Assembly (NCBI GenBank): GCA_963678305.2
Contig: CAXXVV010000011.1
Span: 248,001-312,000 of the forward strand
Length of the DNA: 64,000 bases
DNA from: G963676655 sp963678305
GTDB taxonomy: Bacteria; Verrucomicrobiota; Lentisphaeria; Victivallales; Victivallaceae
Reading direction: 5' to 3'
Position numbers and translations under genes: made by a program. A model generated the notes under the pieces. The model did no database searches and had not been told where the DNA came from. It saw nothing but the letters and a program-made list of their open reading frames with translations. Positions 34,202 through 42,485 of this stretch are shown here, one piece after another; position 1 is the stretch's first letter, and each line of letters begins with the position of its first letter.

Positions 34202-34801
34202 ATGCTGTTATATTTGATTGCATTTATCAGTGGATTCGTTATGATGGCGTTCGAGATACTCGGGGTTAGAGCTTTAGCTCCGTTTTTCGGGAGCTCGGTC
34301 TATGTGTGGGGGGCGACGATTTCGGTGTTTATGGCGGGACTTAGCATTGGCTATGGTTTAGGCGGACGTATTGCAGAGTGTGAACCAAATGGAAGAAAAC
34401 TGGCCATTCTGCTGCTTCCATCAATCATACTGATTTTACTTTTTCCCGTTTACGGATACGGATTAAGCAATTTCATTTATTCATTTGAACTTGATTCGCG
34501 GTTCGGCGCTTTGCTGTTGTCTGCCCTGCTTTTTTTAATTCCGACAATTTTTATCGGGGCAGTTTTACCGGTTATAATAGAGTTGCTGGCCCGAAACAGG
34601 ATGAAAGCCGGTTCCGCGGCGGGAAAGGTATATGCGATTTCGACTGCCGGAAGCATCGCGGGGACACTTTTTACTTCGTTTTGGCTGATTAGCTGGATCG
34701 GGGTGTCATTCAGCATTATGCTGACCGGGGTGTTGCTCGGTATAAATCTGATACTGAGTCTGTTGTATTATCAAACAAAAGAAAAAAATATTACTGATTG
34801 A
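34202..34801 (+). CDS. Membrane partner of the spermidine-synthase-like protein
   Basis: This 199-residue protein has about six membrane segments. FISGFVMMAFEILGVRALAP, FGSSVYVWGATISVFMAGLS, GYGLGG and GKVYAISTAGSIAGTLFTSF are the signatures of the N-terminal membrane domain of fused MFS/spermidine synthase-like proteins. It starts 9 nt after the soluble partner. Its end overlaps the convergent glpK end by 11 bp. Confidence 0.82.
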   Translation: MLLYLIAFISGFVMMAFEILGVRALAPFFGSSVYVWGATISVFMAGLSIGYGLGGRIAECEPNGRKLAILLLPSIILILLFPVYGYGLSNFIYSFELDSRFGALLLSALLFLIPTIFIGAVLPVIIELLARNRMKAGSAAGKVYAISTAGSIAGTLFTSFWLISWIGVSFSIMLTGVLLGINLILSLLYYQTKEKNITD

Positions 34802-36284
34802 TGGTGCGTTTTACCGCTTCGTGCCATTTTTTCAAAATGATGTTTCTCTTGTTGGCGTCAATCTTTGGCGCAAATATTTTATCCAACGATAAATTTTTAC
34901 ACGCGGCTGTGCAATCTGTCCATATTCCTACGGCGATCCCTGCCAGGGCAGCGGCTCCGAACGCAGTACTCTCGATCATGCCGGGACGATGCACTTCACA
35001 ATCCGCAATATCTGCCTGAAACTGCATCAGGAAATCGTTGGCGCAGGCCCCGCCATCGACGCGTAAATGAGAAATTTTTATTCCGCTGTCAGCCTGCATA
35101 GAGTCCATGACATCAAACGATTGATAGGCAATGGACTCCAGAGCTGCCCGAACCAGATGTTCCCGGGTCGCGGCTCGAGTGAGTCCAAATATGGCGCCGC
35201 GAGCATACATATCCCAATACGGGGCTCCGAGTCCGGTAAAGGCAGGGACCAGGTATACTCCGCCGGAATCTTTAACGCTTATGGCTAGAGCGGCGGTTTC
35301 AGCGGAAGAGTTGATTATTTTCAAGCCATCCCGGAGCCATTGAATGACCGAACCCCCGGTAAAAACGCTGCCTTCAAGGGCATAGGCTGGCTGTTCAGCG
35401 GTTGAATCCGCGGTCAGGGTGGTCAACAGACCGTGTCGAGATACCGTCGGAGTATTGCCGGTATGCATAAGCAGGAAACACCCGGTGCCGTAAGTGTTTT
35501 TCAATGCCCCGGGGGTGATGCAGCCTTGGCCGAACAGTGCTGCCTGTTGGTCTCCGGCAACTCCGGCAATCGGAATTTTACAGCCGGAAAAAACGGGATG
35601 ATCGGTTATGCCGAACTGTCCACATGAAGATTTGACTTCTGGTAGTATTGACTCGGGAATCCCCAGCTCATTTAGCAGGTATTGATCCCATTGCATGGAT
35701 TTGATATTGAAAAGCATGGTTCGTGAAGCGTTGGTGAAATCGGTCGCGTGAACTTTTTTCCCGCTCAAATGCCAAATCAAAAAGGAGTCGACCGTACCGA
35801 ACAGCAGTTCTCCGTTAGCGGCTCGTTCCGCCGTGCCTTTGATATTTTCGAGAATCCATTTAATTTTACATCCGGAGAAATAGGCATCCGGCAACAAGCC
35901 GGTGTTTTCTCTGATATATGGTTCAAGGCCACGCGTCCTGAGTTCTTCGCACATTTCAGCCGTCCGGCGGCACTGCCAGACAATAGCATTGTAAACCGGT
36001 ATCCCGGTATGCCGATCCCAGACCAGAGTTGTTTCCCGTTGGTTGGTGATGCCGATTGCGGCGAGTTCATCAGGTTTGATGCCGCCTTTGAACATCGCCT
36101 CGCCGATGGTCTCAACTTGTGTCCCGATAATATCATAAGGATCATGTTCGACCCAGCCGTCGTGTGGAAAACTTGCAGGAAACTCTTTCTGGGCGGAAGC
36201 GACCGGCTGTCCGTTTGCATCAAAAATAACCGTCCGGGAACTGGTGGTTCCCTGATCGAGCGCCATAATATATTTTTCGGCCAT
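34791..36284 (-). CDS. glpK: Glycerol kinase
   Basis: The start at 36284 (MAEKYIMALDQGTTSSR) has GAGG seven bases upstream; an ATG four codons earlier is in frame. The 497-residue product has the FGGY-kinase signatures: ALDQGTTSSRTVIFD, WVEHDPYDI, GVAGDQQAALFGQ, and GGACANDFLMQFQADI near the C-terminus. It phosphorylates glycerol to sn-glycerol 3-phosphate in the cytoplasm. No glpF or glpD is next to it. Thirteen bases separate it from holA upstream, so co-transcription is likely. Confidence 0.97.
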   Translation of the reverse strand: MAEKYIMALDQGTTSSRTVIFDANGQPVASAQKEFPASFPHDGWVEHDPYDIIGTQVETIGEAMFKGGIKPDELAAIGITNQRETTLVWDRHTGIPVYNAIVWQCRRTAEMCEELRTRGLEPYIRENTGLLPDAYFSGCKIKWILENIKGTAERAANGELLFGTVDSFLIWHLSGKKVHATDFTNASRTMLFNIKSMQWDQYLLNELGIPESILPEVKSSCGQFGITDHPVFSGCKIPIAGVAGDQQAALFGQGCITPGALKNTYGTGCFLLMHTGNTPTVSRHGLLTTLTADSTAEQPAYALEGSVFTGGSVIQWLRDGLKIINSSAETAALAISVKDSGGVYLVPAFTGLGAPYWDMYARGAIFGLTRAATREHLVRAALESIAYQSFDVMDSMQADSGIKISHLRVDGGACANDFLMQFQADIADCEVHRPGMIESTAFGAAALAGIAVGIWTDCTAACKNLSLDKIFAPKIDANKRNIILKKWHEAVKRTINQ

Positions 36285-36297
36285 ATTCCGCCTCAAA

Positions 36298-37422
36298 TTA
36301 AGATGCTTTACCCATTTCGGTTACTTTAAGTGCCATTTGTTCCAAGGCGATACGTTTATCGGCGCCGCCTGACACCAGTTTACGGTTTACGTCAAGCAAT
36401 TCGTTGAGAATACTGGAAAGCTGCCGGTCACTGAAACGAACGGCATCCTGGCACAACATATATGCCCGGAACTGATTTTGTTTCAGCAGCATATTGTCCG
36501 GATATTGAATTTTAAGATGGCTGCCGTTATCATAAAAAAAGTTTTTTGAGACAGAGCCGCTCAAGTTAAGCTCTTTCATGGCGCGTTTTACCTGCGCCAG
36601 ATTCTGGAAAGCGCTAATAGCTCCGCCCAGCAGCACCAGTTCTGGATTGGCTCCGCCGGAGCGGCTGGAACGCATCATATCGATCATCGAGGAAATCAAC
36701 TCAAGCGCCGATTTGCTGTTGCCTTTCAGCAGGGCATCAGAGAACTCCCAGTTCATGGCTTCAGGGGTGCGGCTGCAGATCGCCTGGCAGTCAGCCAGGG
36801 TGATTTTTTCCCGGACGTCGACATAACAGAAGATTTTGTCCATTTCGGTAAACATCCGGCCGGTGTCGCTGCCGATAGCTTCCGCCAGATATGCCCCGGC
36901 GCGGGGATCAAGCTGTTTGCCGCTGGCCTGACAATATTCGTTTATCCGCATTTGGATATTTCGACTGTTTTCCGCTTGTTTATACCCCAGTTTCAAGGCG
37001 TCAAGCTTGAAAGTCTCTCCCACTTTGCCGCAGGCTTTATAAAATTTACTGCGTCCTTCAATTCCAACTCCGTCGATGATCAGGGTGATATCTTCCGGAA
37101 TTCCAGCCTGGATGAAATTAAGCAGTTGCTCCATCATCGCCGCGAGTTCTTTGGTTGCTTTGGAGCCGAAAGCTTTCTCAAATGCGGAAAAATGCTTGAG
37201 CCAGACTTTTTTAGTAGGATCGAGAAATGGAGGAGTGTTCAAGGTATTGAGTAATTCACCAATGACTTCTTCAGGTTTGAGAGAGTCGCTGTCTCCCTGA
37301 ACAATTTCGAGAGTCGAATCATTTTCCGGTTCGCCGCCGCACAGGTCGGCAACCAGGCTCAATGCCTTTTGCTTGACGGCAAATTCATCGTCGCCGGTTA
37401 TCAGAAAAAGATTTGTTGCCAT
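36298..37422 (-). CDS. holA: DNA polymerase III subunit delta
   Basis: The 374-residue protein matches the HolA family: LFLITGDDEFAVKQKALSLV at the N-terminus, then KKVWLKHFSAFEKAFGS, DITLIIDGVGIEGRSKFYKA, a lid region around AEAIGSDTGRMFTEMDKI, and the helical collar (EFSDALLKGNSKSALELISS). It is the subunit that opens the sliding clamp within the clamp loader. Sequence identity in this family is low, so the call rests on layout and motifs. It lies between the M42 peptidase gene and glpK, all close together on the minus strand. Confidence 0.85.
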   Translation of the reverse strand: MATNLFLITGDDEFAVKQKALSLVADLCGGEPENDSTLEIVQGDSDSLKPEEVIGELLNTLNTPPFLDPTKKVWLKHFSAFEKAFGSKATKELAAMMEQLLNFIQAGIPEDITLIIDGVGIEGRSKFYKACGKVGETFKLDALKLGYKQAENSRNIQMRINEYCQASGKQLDPRAGAYLAEAIGSDTGRMFTEMDKIFCYVDVREKITLADCQAICSRTPEAMNWEFSDALLKGNSKSALELISSMIDMMRSSRSGGANPELVLLGGAISAFQNLAQVKRAMKELNLSGSVSKNFFYDNGSHLKIQYPDNMLLKQNQFRAYMLCQDAVRFSDRQLSSILNELLDVNRKLVSGGADKRIALEQMALKVTEMGKAS

Positions 37423-37429
37423 ATTCAGT

Positions 37430-38503
37430 TCAATCTATGCCTGGTAAAAAAGATTCCGTTCCTTTAAATGAAGCGATAGTTTCGGTCAGCAGGTTGATTG
37501 CCCCTTCGATATCGCGCAAATCACATATTTCGACCGGTGAATGCATGTAACGGTTTGGAATGCTGACCAGAGCGGTTGCCACTCCGCAGCGGGTCAACTG
37601 GATCGCAGCGGTATCGGTGCCGCCGCTGGCCCGGTAACCCGGAGCATCCTGCCATTCGATTTTGTTCTTTTTAGCGACTTTGCACAATGTGCGGTGCAGA
37701 ATAATATTGTTATCCGCAGTACGGGACAGCATCGGGCCGCCGCCAAGTTTAATCTCACCGCATATTTTCTTGGAGATATCCGGCAGATCGGATGAAAATC
37801 CGACGTCGATTCCGAATCCCACTTGAGGATCGATTGCGAACGCTCCGGTGGTCGCGCCGCGCAGCCCAAGTTCCTCTTGTACCGAGCCAACTCCGTAAAC
37901 CCCCACTTTGAGATCACGTTTGCTCAGCGCTTTAAGGACTTCAGCAACTACGAACGCACCGACTTTATCGTCCATGCCTTTGCTCATAATACGATGTTGC
38001 CCCATGCGCCGGCAGTTTGGCAGAACGGCGACCGGATCACCGACAGAAACCAACTTTTGAGCTTCTTCTTTATTCTCAGCACCGATATCGATCCAAAGGT
38101 CAGTAAGTTCAAGTGCCTGATCGCGCTCTTTAGGATTAAGCAGATGAATCGGTTTTTTGCCGATAACGCCGTGTACCATTCCTTTTTCAGTTATAACTTC
38201 AACTTCCAGTCCGGGAATATTTAGTTTGTCAATACCGCCATTGGCCCGGAAGTAAAGCAAACCTTCATCGGAAATATAAGTAACCTGGAATCCTATCTCA
38301 TCGTAGTGTCCGGACAGCATTACCCGGAACTTTGCATCAGGATTCAGGACCCCGATGGTGTTTCCCATCACATCGCCCCGTACCTCATCACAAAATTTTT
38401 CCAGATATTTGCGATAAGTGGCGGCTGTCAGTTCTTCGTAACCGGACGGGCCGGAGCAGTTCAAAAGTTCTTCAAAAAATTTTAAGCTTGCTGCTTTGAT
38501 CAT
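37430..38503 (-). CDS. M42-family metallopeptidase (glutamyl/deblocking aminopeptidase type)
   Basis: This 357-residue protein has the di-metal ligands of M42 peptidases: SGHYDEIGFQV (His), KGMDDKVGAFVV (Asp), VQEELGLRGA (Glu-Glu) and the later GIDVGFSSD (Asp), and ends with the His of MHSPVEICD. N-terminal NCSGPSGYEE is typical. These enzymes trim N-terminal residues from peptides as large cytoplasmic tetrahedral complexes. It is seven nt from holA and 11 nt from gatB, forming a minus-strand gatB-M42-holA-glpK string. Confidence 0.93.
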   Translation of the reverse strand: MIKAASLKFFEELLNCSGPSGYEELTAATYRKYLEKFCDEVRGDVMGNTIGVLNPDAKFRVMLSGHYDEIGFQVTYISDEGLLYFRANGGIDKLNIPGLEVEVITEKGMVHGVIGKKPIHLLNPKERDQALELTDLWIDIGAENKEEAQKLVSVGDPVAVLPNCRRMGQHRIMSKGMDDKVGAFVVAEVLKALSKRDLKVGVYGVGSVQEELGLRGATTGAFAIDPQVGFGIDVGFSSDLPDISKKICGEIKLGGGPMLSRTADNNIILHRTLCKVAKKNKIEWQDAPGYRASGGTDTAAIQLTRCGVATALVSIPNRYMHSPVEICDLRDIEGAINLLTETIASFKGTESFLPGID

Positions 38504-38514
38504 GATATTTATCC

Positions 38515-39960
38515 TTAAGCGTCTAGTTTTTCTTTGAGCAGTTTAATAACCATCTGCGGATTAGCTTTGCCACGGCTGAGCTTCATGACCTGACCGACAA
38601 AGTATTGAATTATTTTGGGATTTCCGTCCAGATATTGTTGGACTTGCGGTTGATTTTCGGCTATTGCCTGATCGACAAATCCTTCGATAGCGGATTCGTC
38701 GGAAACCTGAGACAAACCTTTTTCCTCGACAATTTTTGCCGCTGATTTACCTGATTTTATCATTTCGGCAAACACCGTCTTGGCTATCTTGCCGTTGATC
38801 GATCCTTTTTCAATCAGCTCAACCATTTCTGCCAGCATTGCCGGAGTTACGGCACATTCGCTGATTGTGATTTTCGCTTCGGAAAGTTCCCGCAGCAGTT
38901 CTGAAATAATCCAGTTTGCCAGTATTTTCGGGGTTTTTACCAGTTTTGCGCCGACATCAAAGTAGTCGGCAGTAGCTTTATCCAAAGTCAGGACATGGGC
39001 ATCATAAGGAGTAACGTCGTACTCTCTGACCAAACGTTCACGCCTGGCTTCCGGCAGTTCCGGCAATTCCGCGCTGATTTTTTCAACCTGTTCGTCAGTG
39101 AACGTAACCGGCAGCAGGTCCGGGCAGGGGAAATAGCGGTAATCATGCGCGTCCTCTTTGGTCCTCATCAGATAGGTTTCGCCGCGATCATCGTTCCAGC
39201 CGCGCGTTTCCTGCTGCAGGGAACCTCCTTCGTCCAGCACTTCGGCTTGACGCCAGATTTCATATTCCAGCGACCGATGAGCGGCCCGGAAGCTGTTGAG
39301 ATTTTTAATTTCAATTTTTGTGCCGAATTCCTTTTGACCTTTAGGACGGATAGAAACATTGACGTCACAGCGCATCTGTCCTTTTTCCATATCGCAATCG
39401 CTGATTTCAGCATACTGCATAATTTGCTTCAAAGCGGTCAGGTAGGCATAGGCTTCATCGGGGGTCCGCATGTCTGGTTCGCTGACGATTTCCATTAATG
39501 GAACGCCGGCCCGATTGTAGTCGACGCCGCTGGTGCCGCTGAAGTGGGTCAGCTTTGCCACATCTTCTTCAAGGTGAATACGGGTAATACCGATATAACG
39601 GTCTTCGAGTTCCTCCCCTGAAAAGCCTTTGCCGTGGATATGGACCCGACCGTGTTCGCAAAACGGCAGATCATATTGCGAAAGCTGATAGTTTTTTGGC
39701 ATATCCGGGTAGAAATAGCTTTTACGGTCGAACTTGCTGAAACGAGCAATTTCGCAGTCAGTCATCAAGCCGGCCACTACAGTTCGGCGAATTGCTTCTT
39801 TGTTGGGCGTCGGCAGTACTCCGGGATACCCCATGCAGACCGGACACACCAGAGTATTCGGGTCCTGACCGTAACGATTAGGACAGGAACAAAACATTTT
39901 ACTTTCGGTGCGGACCTGGACATGCACTTCCAGTCCGATAACCGCTTCATATTCAGACAT
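38515..39960 (-). CDS. gatB: Asp/Glu-tRNA(Asn/Gln) amidotransferase subunit B
   Basis: This 481-residue protein of normal length starts EAVIGLEVHVQVRTESKMFC and includes CPVCMGYPGVLPTPN (one zinc Cys pair), DRKSYFYPDMPKNYQLSQYD, MEKGQMRCDVNVSIRP, and the C-terminal YqeY-like tail (FVGQVMKLSRGKANPQMVIK). With GatA and GatC it converts mischarged Glu-tRNA(Gln) or Asp-tRNA(Asn) to the correct form. gatA and gatC are not in this window. GAGGA is a good RBS. It heads a four-gene minus-strand string. Confidence 0.98.
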   Translation of the reverse strand: MSEYEAVIGLEVHVQVRTESKMFCSCPNRYGQDPNTLVCPVCMGYPGVLPTPNKEAIRRTVVAGLMTDCEIARFSKFDRKSYFYPDMPKNYQLSQYDLPFCEHGRVHIHGKGFSGEELEDRYIGITRIHLEEDVAKLTHFSGTSGVDYNRAGVPLMEIVSEPDMRTPDEAYAYLTALKQIMQYAEISDCDMEKGQMRCDVNVSIRPKGQKEFGTKIEIKNLNSFRAAHRSLEYEIWRQAEVLDEGGSLQQETRGWNDDRGETYLMRTKEDAHDYRYFPCPDLLPVTFTDEQVEKISAELPELPEARRERLVREYDVTPYDAHVLTLDKATADYFDVGAKLVKTPKILANWIISELLRELSEAKITISECAVTPAMLAEMVELIEKGSINGKIAKTVFAEMIKSGKSAAKIVEEKGLSQVSDESAIEGFVDQAIAENQPQVQQYLDGNPKIIQYFVGQVMKLSRGKANPQMVIKLLKEKLDA

Positions 39961-40376
39961 AAATAAAAATCCTCAGTAAGTTGCATTTATAAAAAACAAA
40001 TCATCTGTTAATGTAGAAGCATTACTGGCAATTTTCCAGTCTTTGGCTGACGTTTTTAGCTTTTTTTATCTACGAGCATAATGTCTTTTTTCAAACTGAA
40101 AACAGTAAAAATTAGCACAACAGCAAATTTATTAATTTATATAAGAACACAAAATGCAAATATATCTTGAGTGTTTGTTGCAGGGTAATATGTTTGTTGT
40201 TAGGTGATTACGTAAATTTATAAAATCAAGTGGTGGTATTTTTAAAATACAATTCCACTGCTATGCCGATGTTTTGAGTCTGAGGAAACAAAAAACGTGC
40301 AGTCTGGGTATATGGCCAACCTGAAAATAGTAAAGCTGTTCCGAAGAAAGTTTTGCATTGAGAAATATGGAACGTA
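39961..40376. other. 416-bp AT-rich gap
   Basis: Lies upstream of gatB and downstream of the Sel1 gene, both on the minus strand, so it should carry the gatB promoter. I see no tRNA, REP hairpin or convincing small gene. The short reading frames here lack ribosome binding sites and have no recognisable sequence. Confidence 0.5.
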
Positions 40377-41696
40377 TTATTTTTTTTGCACTTTTTCCGA
40401 ATCCGGGGTATAACCAACGATGACTTTTGCCTGTTCATCTCCGCTTTCGGCCGCTTTCCGGAACCATTTCATCGCCGCTTTTTCGTTTTTTGCCACCCCG
40501 ATTCCCCGGGTATAGCAAAAGGCCAGCTGTTTTTGAGCTTCAAGATGTCCACGGTTCGCGGCCCGGGTGAGCCATTTGACAGCGGCCGGATGATCTGGTT
40601 TTACAACATATCCCTGCAGAAAGAAAGAAGCGACCTCATAACAGGCTTCAGGATTACCTTGTTCAGCGGCTTGCAGGAAAAGTCGAATGGCTTCACGGTT
40701 GTCACGCGAACTTGAAGCATTTTTTTGAACATCGCGGGCAAGTATCAGCAAAGCCTTGCCGTCGCCGCCTTTAGCTGCTAAACGATAGAAATACATTGCT
40801 TTGTTTTTGTCTTGTTTGACTCCTGTTCCGGACATCAAATAATCACCATACTTCCTTGCCGCAATCGGAACCCCGCCTCGAGCCGCATCCAAATACATAT
40901 TAATCGCTTTTTTGATATCCTTTTTGACACCGACTCCGCGTTCGTAGCAATGAGCCAGAATAGCTTTGGCGAAAGCATCTCCGGCTTTGTCCGCTTTTCT
41001 GAGCAGATCTATTGCTTTGTCAGGATCGGCGGAACAGCCGATGCCGCGCAGATAGCAATCAGCCAGTAATCTTTGCCCTGTGACATCACCGGTATTTGCG
41101 ACTTTTTCAAGTAATTTTACCGCCTTAATATCGTCTGTCATATTTTTCTCATCCAACGGTCGCTCCAGAAATAAAACCGCGAGTTCGCGGGATGCCGGTA
41201 AAAAGCCACGGTTTGAGAGTTCAGATAGTAACGCTTCTGCCTCCTTTCGATCGGGGTTGATTTCCGGCAGAGTTTTTTCCGTAGGAACCCCCCGGAGCAG
41301 AGCAATTGCCAGGTTGTATTTTGCTTGGATTATACCTGAATCGGCCGCTTTACGGTAGTATGCGAAAGCTTTTTGACGGCTTTTTTCAACCCCGAGTCCG
41401 CGTTCATAACAAATTGCCAGATTAAATAGCGCCGACTTACTGCCGGATGCGATTGCTTTACGATACCAGTAGACTGCCAGCAGATAATTTTTTTTACGCA
41501 GTTTTCCGCTGAAATATTGATTGGCCAGTTGCTCCCGGGCTGCCGCGCTGCCGGCTTTTGCCTCAACCCGCAAAATATCTTCTTTTTCCGGCTCGTCACC
41601 AAAAAATAAAGAAAACGCGCTATCGGCATAACTCGACAGCGCGGTAAATGATAATGCCGACAAAACGGCGATCTTTTTTAAAGAAAAAATACTCAC
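40377..41696 (-). CDS. Exported Sel1-like repeat (TPR-type) protein
   Basis: The protein has 439 residues with a signal peptide (VLSALSFTALSSYADS). The rest is about eleven Sel1-like repeats of 36 residues with the A..LG..Y..G.GV..D...A..W..KAA pattern, for example LADCYLRGIGCSADPDKAID and LAHCYERGVGVKKDIKKAIN. Such solenoids bind proteins, often at the envelope. It overlaps the CBM9-like lipoprotein gene by 4 nt and is translationally coupled to it. Partner unknown. Confidence 0.92.
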   Translation of the reverse strand: MSIFSLKKIAVLSALSFTALSSYADSAFSLFFGDEPEKEDILRVEAKAGSAAAREQLANQYFSGKLRKKNYLLAVYWYRKAIASGSKSALFNLAICYERGLGVEKSRQKAFAYYRKAADSGIIQAKYNLAIALLRGVPTEKTLPEINPDRKEAEALLSELSNRGFLPASRELAVLFLERPLDEKNMTDDIKAVKLLEKVANTGDVTGQRLLADCYLRGIGCSADPDKAIDLLRKADKAGDAFAKAILAHCYERGVGVKKDIKKAINMYLDAARGGVPIAARKYGDYLMSGTGVKQDKNKAMYFYRLAAKGGDGKALLILARDVQKNASSSRDNREAIRLFLQAAEQGNPEACYEVASFFLQGYVVKPDHPAAVKWLTRAANRGHLEAQKQLAFCYTRGIGVAKNEKAAMKWFRKAAESGDEQAKVIVGYTPDSEKVQKK

Positions 41697-42451
41697 TTGT
41701 CCTTAACGATTTTTAACGTTCCCCAGTTCCGCTTATAATGATATGACGTCTGCTCGTCTTTGAACTCAGTAATTCCCAGCAATTCGAGATTGGAATTGTA
41801 ACGCGAGTAGTTGTAACGGCCTACGAAGAAGCGCCAAACCTGTCCGGGTGCGAATTTATCCCCGTAAGCAGTCAAATCCTTGATTGGAATTGCCATCTCT
41901 GCGGTCCAGCCCTTGTCTTTATCCTGCCATTTGTTTACTGTCCCATCGACTCTAGCCGCTACTTTCATCCCCTTCATTCCTGTATAGGTTCCGCAACTGG
42001 GTAAAAAACAACGGCCTCCGTTCGGCAGCATAAAAGCAGTCTTGTTACCCAACGGTGTACAATATAATTCCCAATACATGGTATTTTTCGGTGGACGGAT
42101 AAACATCTCAAGCAGATCCCCAAATCTATAATGATGTGCCTGATCAGTATTGTTTTCGGCAATCACATCTTCGTCATCAAGTCTGGCTCCCACGTAAAGA
42201 TATTTATCATCCCAGAGAAATTTAACTATGCCGCCAGTAGTCATTTCACTGATGGGAGCTGGTTTCATTGAATAACCTGGAGCAGTTTTCCATGCATCTT
42301 CGTTCAATATTCCGTCGACTTTAATCGGCTGTGCCGTATAAACAGCTTCCGCTTCCAGATTTTTATCACATGAAAACAATGCGCACCCTGTGTTGCATAA
42401 TGCGATTCCAACCAGTGCTGCGGCTCCTAATGTCAACTTTAATCCCGTCAT
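41693..42451 (-). CDS. Lipoprotein with CBM9-like domain
   Basis: This 252-residue protein has a lipobox GIALCNTGC (Cys about 23). The mature part is a family-9-like carbohydrate-binding module: IKVDGILNEDAWKTAP, VKFLWDDKYLYVGARLDDED, GDLLEMFIRP, and WTAEMAIPIKDL. These features occur in CBM9_1 proteins attached to envelope or sensory systems. It lies between a histidine kinase gene (34 nt upstream) and the Sel1 gene (4-nt overlap), so all three may form one signalling or envelope operon. Ligand unknown. Confidence 0.85.
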   Translation of the reverse strand: MTGLKLTLGAAALVGIALCNTGCALFSCDKNLEAEAVYTAQPIKVDGILNEDAWKTAPGYSMKPAPISEMTTGGIVKFLWDDKYLYVGARLDDEDVIAENNTDQAHHYRFGDLLEMFIRPPKNTMYWELYCTPLGNKTAFMLPNGGRCFLPSCGTYTGMKGMKVAARVDGTVNKWQDKDKGWTAEMAIPIKDLTAYGDKFAPGQVWRFFVGRYNYSRYNSNLELLGITEFKDEQTSYHYKRNWGTLKIVKDK

Positions 42452-42485
42452 AATAGATCCCTGTTAATTATTTTAAAATTGATTT

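Noticed and set aside
40226..40438. 70-codon minus-strand frame overlapping the Sel1 gene end
   Set aside because: No ribosome binding site, no homology I recognise, and it overlaps a clear gene.
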